NCBI GenBank assembly: GCA_024760905.1
Contig: CM045732.1
Coordinates: 53,389,496 to 53,453,495 of the forward strand
Direction: 5' to 3'
Source of the DNA: Plotosus lineatus
Taxonomy: Eukaryota; Chordata; Actinopteri; Siluriformes; Plotosidae
Length of the DNA stretch: 64,000 nucleotides
Positions within the stretch are counted from its first letter, which is position 1. Each line of letters begins with the position of its first letter. Under the pieces are notes generated by a model. It saw only the letters and a list, made by a program, of their open reading frames with translations, had not been told where the DNA came from and searched no databases. Of this stretch, positions 56,103 through 64,000 are shown one piece after another. Position numbers and translations under genes: made by a program.

Positions 56103-56578
56103 CAGGGATCCCTCACTACTTCGCGCTTCAATTCATGCAGCTTTACTACATCACGTTTTTTTTAATATTCATTGAATTAAAAAATAAGGAAATTAAGGAA
56201 GAATAGGGGGAAAAGTTAAGGAAAAGGCCAATTATGCAAAAAAAAAACCTAAACCAACACAAAACAAAAAACAACCCAAAACCTCTCATCAAAACTAGTT
56301 ACATTGTTGTGAGGTGCGCATCTGACCGCATGCATGCGCATCTGCGTGCTTGCACGCGTCTGTATATGTGTGTATTTATATTTCATTTACATCTTATGCA
56401 TTTTTTTGAATGTTTAATTGTTATTATAAGCATTTATAGCATTGAATATGTATTTATTGATATTATATACACATATACATGTATGTATACGTCAGTCGGG
56501 GGGGATCCTACTTCGTGGATTTTGGTGGTCGCGTGGGGATCTCGGTCCCAATTAATCGCGAAAAGTGAGGGATCCCTG
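56103..56578 (+). mobile_element. Family A MITE, copy 8, complete
   Basis: Left CAGGGATCCCTCACTACTTC and right AAAGTGAGGGATCCCTG, both next to TA. Length 476 bp. The uninterrupted interior makes it a good reference. Confidence 0.92.
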
Positions 56579-57485
56579 TATATATTATATATTTTATATA
56601 TAAATTTATATTCCAGCATTCCACAGCATGTGAGTATTGTTTCTGTCCACTCTCCAACTACCACAACCAACTCAAGCAGCAGGTTCTCTCAAACTGTCTC
56701 AAGAAGAATCAAAAGCACCAAATAATAGCCAAATGCTGAAACTCCAGACTGATCATATCTACTCTTCTCTTATATGTTAAGAGGGTAAAGCACAAGTTCG
56801 GCAGTCTCAAAGGACAACATGTGATTCATGTAAAGATACTACCAGTATGTATTAGAATAAGATAATCTAGCTCTAGATTTATGTCATTAAAACCAGTAAA
56901 ATCATTGCTGTCGTTAGTAAAAATGATTCCTTTTTAGACATTGTTCAATACTCACTTGCGTAAAGGGTCAATGTAAAATAACTCTGGTTATTAAAAAAAA
57001 ATCTTTGAAATCTTCTGGGTTAGTAGTAATTTAACTTCGAATTATATCATTTTATAAACACTACCAACATGCATTTATTTATTGGGTGATTTATTCATTT
57101 ATGGAAAAAAATCTGCCATTATTTTATTAATTTTAATAATGAATAAGAAGCTGATTTCACCAAGAACTTCACTGTTGCTCACAAATACTTTAGAAAATTC
57201 AACCAAGCTGCAAATACATTAATTTCCTATATATTATCCACAGTTTAAGCCTGCCAGCTTGTAGAAATGAAGACGTTAGATTGTACTCACGCATGTGCAA
57301 GTCCCAAGCATAATAAGACATGAAACATTACAGCAATATTAGGACTTGATTAATTGTCTCCCGTGTGATTAATTAACCATAAATCCATACAGCATTCAAG
57401 ACCTCTGTTCGATTCTGTGTTGTGTTATGATTAAAAGTATCACAACCCTGACTGAATATATATTTGCGAGCAAACAATCTCCCAG
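56579..57485. other. Unassigned, upstream of a candidate exon
   Basis: No repeat recognised. The last 50 bases before 57486 include a moderate pyrimidine stretch (AATCTCCCAG) expected of a splice acceptor. Confidence 0.45.
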
Positions 57486-57669
57486 GAAGACTTCATCATG
57501 TAGACAGTGTCCATTCATCACTGGAAAACACCCTGACAAGTGGTCGTAAGCACCGCTCTGAGGTGCCGAGCTATGAAAACTACTGCATCCCAGAGCAACA
57601 CAATCACCATAACTCTCTCAGTTTAGTGCCGCGGAATGGCCAAGCTCCAGTCCGAAAGCCTGTCTGCAG
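57486..57669 (+). CDS. Candidate internal exon of an unrecognised host gene
   Basis: 184 bp, bounded by AATCTCCCAG before it and a GTAGGC donor after TGCAG. In the only reading frame I can support, the exon supplies 2 nt of a split codon, 60 codons and 2 nt of the next. The sequence includes RLHHVDSVHSSLENTLTSGR, KHRSEVPSYENYCIPEQ and LVPRNGQAPVRKPVC. It is polar, rich in Ser, His and Asn, without membrane segments or repeats, so it looks like a linker or a cytoplasmic region. It lies in a stretch free of recognised transposable elements. Its end phase fits the start of 63341-63465, which suggests the same gene. I do not recognise the family; the donor (GTAGGC) is weaker than that of the second exon. 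Confidence 0.45.
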
Positions 57670-59703
57670 GTAGGCAGATCACCTGGACCAGAAACAGTTG
57701 CACATGCCTACAGCAGGGCGTATGTTCAACATCAGGAAATCGTAAATTGATTTATTGCCAATTTTTCAAATAAATTATACATTTTGCATGGATGCTGTTG
57801 ACATAAAGAGACCTACATTATGAACAGGAAAAAACAAGGGCCTATGGGAAGGGAAATTACAGGCTCACTACTATTGACTAATAGAGGTACTTTATCTCCC
57901 ATTAATTCTTTGAGGTATCACTTCACAGTATTTCTGTAATTTTACATGACACATCACAATTAACGAATAGCAAACATGGCCTAAATTTTTAAAGATCATT
58001 TTATTATACTCATCCTCATGCAATAACTTGCCCTCTTTATTGAGTTGTCAGACTTCACGCCAGTGCCCATCTGTTTGCTTGCTCTGAAGGGCAGATGTCT
58101 TTCACTCAATCCTTTTTACTTTGTGTGGTGTTTTGTCTTCTGCTGCAGGTCCTCTTTTAATCAGTGTAATGTACTGACAGTCTCACGCTCTCCTGGTCAC
58201 TGTGTCACCTGTATGGGACAGTTGCCCAAATCAGCATGCTGATGATGGCTGACCAATGCATGCTGGCTCTGAGACATAATGAGATCAGACACGATGCAAA
58301 TGTGTACCAGCAGGAGAGAAGGAATCAGAGATCAAGAGGTGTTATCTGGGCTACTGTCATTATTCTTCCATTATTCAGTAACATCGCAGACCCCTGGGGA
58401 ATATTTTTATTTGGGTGGTCCAGACAGACAGACAGTGTGACACCAGTCAAACATTTCAAAACACCTTCCAAACTTTTGAATGGTTCTATATTGTGAAATG
58501 GATAATAAGAGTAAGTATTGTTCAATTAGAATAATTGGTTATTAGAAATTTCACCCACATAATGTGTGCTTACTGATAAAGTCATCGAGAAGATAGATTC
58601 ATTTACAGAACAGCCTTTCCTATGAGTTCATCGAATGAAAAAAAAAAAACATTTCAATGCAAATGCTTCCTAAAATACACTTAATCAGGAGTTGACATAC
58701 TCATTAAAATTAGGCAGATAACCCCCTTTTTTTTTATTTTTTTTTTATGGAATTTAATGTTGGTTTGTGATTTATTTTAAATTAATCCATTTTAAGCAGC
58801 ATGCCACCATCGAGGTAAATTACTTTACGAACTCCATATTAAACAGATCAAATATAAAATGGAATTATAATGAATAAGTTCACAACAAAGCTTTTTTTTT
58901 TTTTTTTTTAAATAACCTGTACGTTTTACCATAATTACTTCACTGGCAGGTCTGATGTCACTAAAAGAAACAGTTAATATATGCTAGTTAATTGATCCAT
59001 TATTATTATTAAAATGCCACTGATTGATACCAGAGAGTTGTAGCTGTAGCAATTAGCTCTGAATTAAAATAGAAATTTTTTTGGGTAGTAAACTGGTAAA
59101 AAAAATTCATGTAACGGGTTTTCGAAGGCTACAAAATAATAATGGTTCTGTAATATTAGATAGGGTAGTAATTGTCCAACCTCCATGCGAAACCTCCATA
59201 AACATCTCGGCAAGTAAAAATAGAAAAAGTACAGCTTGTGTGAATACAACCCATTATACCAGTAAAAATTTTACTTACTGTCTTTAGCCAGTCATCCATT
59301 TTGGGGTCAAAATGAATACGGAGTCTATTCACTGAGTGAAAATGATGCCTTAACGTGATGTCATCCCATCACAGGACAGAATTACTGTCTGCTTGAGGAA
59401 AAATTAGAATTCTCAGAAAATATACAACAAGGGTCCTTAACCTTATCTTACCTGCAAAGGTACGTGTGGCTGTAGGATTTTAATCAACCAAACAAGAGTC
59501 ATGCCTGATTCCATTTGTTCAAGTAGCTAATTCTGGTCTTCAGACGTCCATTAGGCTTGTCTGGCTGGGATGGAAACCAGCAGCCACAACAACCGTTTGC
59601 ACATGTAATTAAAGATTGACAAGTGTGTTTTAAAGAAACAGCCGTGTGCTCCACTCAAAACTCCCCACTGGCATAAATTAATTAATATGAGCCAACTTGT
59701 TTC
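57670..59703. other. Possible intron, first part; no shared repeat
   Basis: Frames at 58045-58242 and 58236-58496 have no recognised domain. Poly-T and poly-A runs at about 58727-58746 and 58892-58909. A small CAGA repeat at about 58421-58436. Confidence 0.45.
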
Positions 59704-60050
59704 ATCATTAATTTTCTGAACCGCTTAATCCTAATTAGGGTCGCGGGGAGTCTGGCACTCCTCTCAGCCGACTCTGGGTGAGGGCAGAGTACACCCTGGA
59801 CAGCTTGCCAGGCCATCACACGGCAGAAGCATGCTGATGGCTATGCAGCTACTGCTCACTAAGTCAACAATGGGGTTTTTTTTGTTTTTGTTTTTTTTTT
59901 ACACACCTCTCACCACAGACAGTGGCTGGTCTTTGATATCCCAGTGAGCTGCACTGGGGAGATAGCAGTGACAAGCATTTACAGTGGGGCTGGAACCTCC
60001 AACCTTGGCATCGGTAAGCCGACCCCTTACCACCAGACCACCACTGCCCA
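59704..60050 (-). mobile_element. SINE1, L2-tailed, full length
   Basis: Reverse strand: AATTTTCTGAACCGCTTAAT, CTAATTAGGGTCGCGGGGAG, CCTGGACAGCTTGCCAGGCC, CAGTGAGCTGCACTGGGG, and a degenerate head (GGGGCTGGAACCTCCAACC, CCACCAGACCACCACTGCC). A poly-T stretch at about 59875-59900 interrupts the body. Confidence 0.88.
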
Positions 60051-60427
60051 TATTAGTTAACTTAAAAATATATAAATAAAAAACAAATGCTGTATTAGTA
60101 TTGATTAATTTTGGCTAACTAAATGTATTGTACCAGCCAAACAAACAAAGTATGTACTCTTTATTTAAGGTTCAATCTCTTGGCAGATTGTAAAATGTGA
60201 AATGTATATTCACTGTAATATATAGGTTAGAAGTATAATACATATATAAATATCACTTTTGTATGAAAAATTACATTTAAAAGAAAACACAGTCAAATAT
60301 TTTAATGATTCTGAAGTGATTGCAGCAGTTGTCAAAGATGAAGCTTTGGAGGTGCAGGTTTTTGTGTCGTTTTGGGGGATTTTTAGTTTACGATATAAGT
60401 ATAACATTACATCATGATTTCTGGGGA

Positions 60428-60530
60428 GGCTGAAGCAAACTAATTGAGGCTGTGCGAGTTGTACAGGGTGTACTCTGTCCTCACCCAGAGTCGGCTCAGA
60501 TGGGCTCCAGCCTCCCTGCACCCCTAAGAG
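60428..60530 (+). mobile_element. L2-type tail, degenerate
   Basis: TACAGGGTGTACTCTGTCCT, CACCCAGAGTCGGCTCAGAT, GGGCTCCAGCCTCCCTGC on the + strand, with GGGGAGGCTGAAGC at the left. Source (SINE or LINE) unclear. Confidence 0.65.
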
Positions 60531-60541
60531 TTCAGAATATT

Positions 60542-60870
60542 CATTTATTCATTTTCTGTAACCACTTAGTCCTAATTAGGAAGCTGGTGCCCATCCCAGA
60601 TGAGTCCGGCTGAGGGCAGAGTACACCCTGGACAGCTCACTAGGCCATCGCAGGGCGGAAACATGCTGACGGCTATGTAGCTACTCTTGTCGAAAATCAT
60701 CAATGGTTCTTCTACATGCCTCACACCATGGACAGTGAGAGACATGGCCAGCCTTTTATAACCCAGTTAGCTGCACTGGGGAAGACAGTGACAGCCCGTT
60801 GAGGGTGGGGCTTAAACCCTCAACTTTAGGATCAGTAATCCAGTATCTGAACCACCAGGCCACCACTGCC
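60542..60870 (-). mobile_element. SINE1, L2-tailed, full length
   Basis: Reverse strand: TTTTCTGTAACCACTTAGTC, CTAATTAGGAAGCTGGTGCC, CCTGGACAGCTCACTAGGCC, GAGACATGGCCAGCC, CAGTTAGCTGCACTGGGG, GGGGCTTAAACCCTCAAC (degenerate B box), CCACCAGGCCACCACTGCC (A box). Confidence 0.9.
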
Positions 60871-62006
60871 CAACATTAACATTATAAAAAGACACTGTGG
60901 TCAAAGATGGGCTAATGTATTTGAATATTGAATAATAACATGTATGCGTTCATTTGTCATGAAATTACCTTAAAATGTTTGTTCAAAGAATACAATACTG
61001 TATAGTGCACATAAAGACATACTGCTATAATAAATTCCTTTGTCCTCTTTTTGATTATTAATATTGTCTTTGTTCATTTTGTTTGTGTAGAAAGTTTTGG
61101 TTTTTAGTTGTTTGTTTTACTCGGTAAATAAGTTATTCCACTGTAACCCTAGAAAACCTTAAATGTCATCGATAAAATATATGATACTAGTATATAAAAT
61201 ATGGTCAGGGGAGGTAGTGAGTGATTTGTGCTTCTGCGCTGCAGTATATGTCTTATACTCCCAGAAAAAGGCACTTAAGGGCTGAAATCTAAAGCACGGG
61301 GATACTAAAGTCTCAGTGCAGTGAATGCAACAGACCTGTGTGCCATATGTTCAGTAAATGCAGGCTCAGGTAACTTGTCACAGTCCTGGCGTAAATGGGC
61401 TAATTTCCGCACATTTAGCAGAGCCATCATGTCCAAGTGCATGCTAGAGTTGTGTTAGCGTCTAATCTAGTGATGTAAATGGGAAAAACATGCCAGTCAC
61501 ACACACAGTAACTCAGATGGTGTTCTTGTTGAGTAAATGCCTGAAAGCTGTGAACCTCCCTTCGGTATTTCTGTTCCATTTTGACAGAAGGAAAACAATT
61601 ACCAACAGAAATATATTCAAAGTGAGAAGGTTGTGACTAAAATACACAGAGTAACTGATGCAATCTGTCACTGAGTAGTTTGATCTTTTTTATACTGCAC
61701 TTTTCTGTTGTAGCGCACAAGTAGCTTTTCATCACAACTTCAGGCCATGTGAGGTTTATGAGAGCAAAAAAGGTGTGAGGACAGGCTTTACCTATCAGAA
61801 CAAACATGCACCATGTGCACCAGCAATCTATAGATGGGCTAACGAGAGAAGACTTTCCCAACAACACAACAGCCTGTTATCAAAGCATAAATAATAAGAT
61901 TTTAGCTCTATTTTAATGCAAAGTGTTAGATACCCAGAGCTAATGGTTTTTCCTCCTGAATCTTAGTTCTGTACTTGTCCCACAATATTACTGATATATA
62001 CACACA
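60871..62006. other. Possible intron, middle part; no shared repeat
   Basis: Frame 61637-61867 on the minus strand has no recognised domain. Nothing else recognised. Confidence 0.45.
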
Positions 62007-62992
62007 CAGTGGTACCTTGACTTACGAGTGAGTGTCTTTTATGTGTGTCTATTATAACAAAGATCCATGATACAAGCTTCGATCCCACCAAAAATCTGTC
62101 CCATCCAATGAGCAAAATTTTGATTCACAAGCTCTGCTGGGGAAATGGCTTTTCCAGGGAGATTTGCCTCATATTCTTCCACGTGTATTCCTCCTCGCTC
62201 CAATAACGCCTTGTGCGGTGCTTCTCAATTATTTTCTGTGACACCCCCTATAGGAAGAAAAAAACACATTTCAAGCCCTCCCCCCAGCACCCAATGTGAC
62301 TATGAATATTATTTACTGCACTTCATATCATTTGCTTGGTGCTTTTTCCCTACACAACAGGGAACACAGTGAGAGCGCCATTGCCACCTACTGTAGAGGA
62401 TATGCAATTACACTTAATTCTAGTACAGTACGGCAAAAATGTATGTTCCTCAGGGTCATTACCCCCCCCTCCCCCACCCCGAATCACACCATGTCCCTCA
62501 AGGGGGCTTACCCCACTATTTCAGAAAAACTGGCCTTGTGTGAGCTCACCACAAGCCTTTCATCGCTGGCATTCATAGCGTGCAAATGCACAAAATTCTC
62601 CTCCTCATCTGTTATGCACCACCTCATACCTGCCCACCTGACATCTTGACAGATGCTTGCCTACATGATAGCCACAGTCAATGATCGGAAGTTGACTCAT
62701 TGTTTATTCTTGTTTTGTTATTATTTACTATTAATTATGATTAATGTTAATGTACATGTATTATTATTATGAAATATGTATTGTTTTTACATGTTTAGCT
62801 TTAATATATTAGATCAAATATATGTGTTTGTTGCAGGTTATGTGAGTTTGGGAGGGGGTTGGTAGAGATTAAGTGGTTTTCTGTCTTTAATTGGTTTTAA
62901 GTCTTACAGGAATAATTGTTTTGTCTAACAAACTTTTTGGCTTACGAGCCTGCCCTCGGAATGGATTAAATTCGTAAGTCAAGGTACCACTG
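62007..62992. mobile_element. Family D Tigger-like element, split by a hAT MITE
   Basis: Left CAGTGGTACCTTGACTTACG; right CGTAAGTCAAGGTACCACTG: a perfect 20-bp inverted repeat. Without the hAT MITE and one target copy it is about 660 bp. The flanking dinucleotide reads CA on both sides, so the TA duplication has changed or the site differs. Related to 23846-24367 by its tips (CAGTGGTA.CT). No transposase frame. Confidence 0.9.
62216..62532 (+). mobile_element. hAT-type MITE, family E copy 4, nested in family D
   Basis: Left CGGTGCTTCTCAATTATTTT; right CCCCACTATTTCAGAAAAACTG. Exact 8-bp duplication GCCTTGTG at 62208-62215 and 62533-62540. 317 bp; the middle (the GTGCCTGAAATAAA part) is deleted relative to copy 3. 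Confidence 0.92.
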
Positions 62993-63340
62993 CATATATA
63001 TATATATATATATACATATATCTCGGCAGCCAGAGAAAACACTCTCAGCTGGAAGCGGTTTACTTGTTGCTCGTCGCTTCGTGTGCATGCCCCTATATTA
63101 TTACTGTGGGAAGATTCAGATATTTTGTTTATTATATCTCAATACACTTTTCAGTGGTGGAAAAATAAGTCTGAGCAAATGGAAAATTGAGATGAGTATT
63201 TTCTCTTACTCTGGAGATCAAAGAGATCAATCAAACAAACAACTGGAAAAGATAGCAACTAAACAACTCATATTTAAGCCCCGACGAGACCAAAACACAA
63301 ATAAATCTTGTCATTGAATTGATGAATGAATATATTACAG
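62993..63340. other. Possible intron end with (TA)n
   Basis: (TA)n at about 62995-63013. No repeat thereafter; the TATATTACAG acceptor lies at the end. Confidence 0.5.
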
Positions 63341-63465
63341 CGACGATGAAGGCAGTAACTCAGATGTCACAGCTGACAGTGACCAAAAGAATTCAACCAG
63401 AACCCTCCGTGAGTTAAATACCCCGAGCATCTTCTTCAACATCACAAACAACTGCGTGGAAAAAG
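63341..63465 (+). CDS. Probable internal exon of an unrecognised host gene
   Basis: 125 bp between a TATATTACAG acceptor and a strong GTGAGTAAAC donor. Only one frame is open: 1 nt, 41 codons, 1 nt. The peptide starts DDEGSNSDVTADSDQ and ends RELNTPSIFFNITNNCVEK. The acidic Ser/Asp-rich first half looks like a flexible, possibly phosphorylated stretch; NIT is an N-glycosylation sequon only if this part is extracellular. The exon at 57486-57669 ends with AG, and the C here completes AGC (Ser), so the two can join in frame. The next exon must start at phase 1 beyond the window. No family recognised. Confidence 0.7.
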
Positions 63466-63877
63466 GTGAGTAAACAGGCAATTAGAAAACAATGAACAGC
63501 TGTGCAGGATCAAGCAATTACTCTTCCACTTCCTCTGATGCTTCAACCCCCTTTTCTATATCACCCCGCACCCCAGTGCCCAATTTAGAAAAATGAAAGG
63601 CTTTCACTTTAAATAAACATTTTTTTCCTGTCGCATAAGATAATACACCATCTGGATTTGTTAATTCTCTCCATCAACTCTAAATCATGATTTTGTGGTG
63701 CATGGCTGAAACCAGGACAATAAATTTATTATACAGTCTGTGGTGTGGTGTGAGAATCCTACAATACAAGGTGCTAACCACAACTGTCATTTTCCCTTTC
63801 CTCTGTGTAATCTATTTCTCTCCCCTTTTTCTCTCTTTCTTTACTGCTCCCAAGTGTATTCACTTTTGTCTATAATG

Positions 63878-63880
<3 letters not shown>
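63466..63880. other. Possible intron downstream of the second exon
   Basis: Nothing recognised. Frame 63687-63875 has no domain. Confidence 0.45.

Positions 63881-63955
<75 letters not shown>
63881..63955. repeat. (CT)n microsatellite
   Basis: Uninterrupted CT run of about 74 bp. Confidence 0.98.
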
Positions 63956-63957
<2 letters not shown>

Positions 63958-64000
63958 GTGCAGAGCAATCTGTCTTGCAATGGATAATTTCATGTGTTTG

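Overview
This window looks like intergenic or intronic DNA from a vertebrate genome, most likely a ray-finned fish. It is AT-rich, full of long (CA)n, (TA)n and (GA)n microsatellites, and shows no compact genes, operons or bacterial signals. The repeats fit a teleost-type genome: RTE, L2 and Rex1-like LINEs, three tRNA-derived SINE families, pogo/Tigger-like elements with TA target duplications, and hAT elements with 8-bp duplications. The species cannot be named from the sequence alone.

Layout. 1-5.1 kb holds a hAT MITE end, two copies of a GGATCCCT-ended MITE (family A; the first interrupted by a SINE) and an RTE 3' fragment. 6.2-9.3 kb holds two Rex1-like reverse transcriptase relics, a SINE with a long microsatellite behind it, a 67-bp tandem duplication and a mariner-like transposase relic. 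11.3-11.9 kb is a terminal-inverted-repeat element with a duplicated end. 12.7-24.4 kb has SINEs of three kinds, an L2 LINE C-terminus, a hAT element with a BED-finger relic and three Tigger-like MITEs. 25.5-26.1 kb is a long compound CA array next to a SINE. 26.7-36.8 kb has more SINE and LINE pieces and a nested MITE pair. 37.7-41.4 kb is a complete but decayed RTE LINE inserted inside a family A MITE. 42.6-56.6 kb alternates SINEs, Tigger-like elements and MITEs.

Host coding. Only two segments look like host exons: 57486-57669 and 63341-63465, both on the + strand, with splice-site consensus and compatible phases (the codon split between them would be AGC, Ser). They may be consecutive exons of one gene whose 5.7-kb intron is filled with SINEs, a Tigger-like element and a hAT MITE. 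I do not recognise the protein.

How the repeats relate. One SINE family (SINE1 here) has a tRNA-like head with A and B boxes and a common body, but ends in either of two tails. One tail matches the L2-type LINE end; the other joins a piece of the RTE 5' UTR to the RTE 3' end, both visible in the complete RTE copy at 38-41 kb. Nesting gives a relative chronology: family A MITEs are older than the RTE, SINE1 and family B insertions they host, and hAT MITEs are younger than the SINE and Tigger copies they split.
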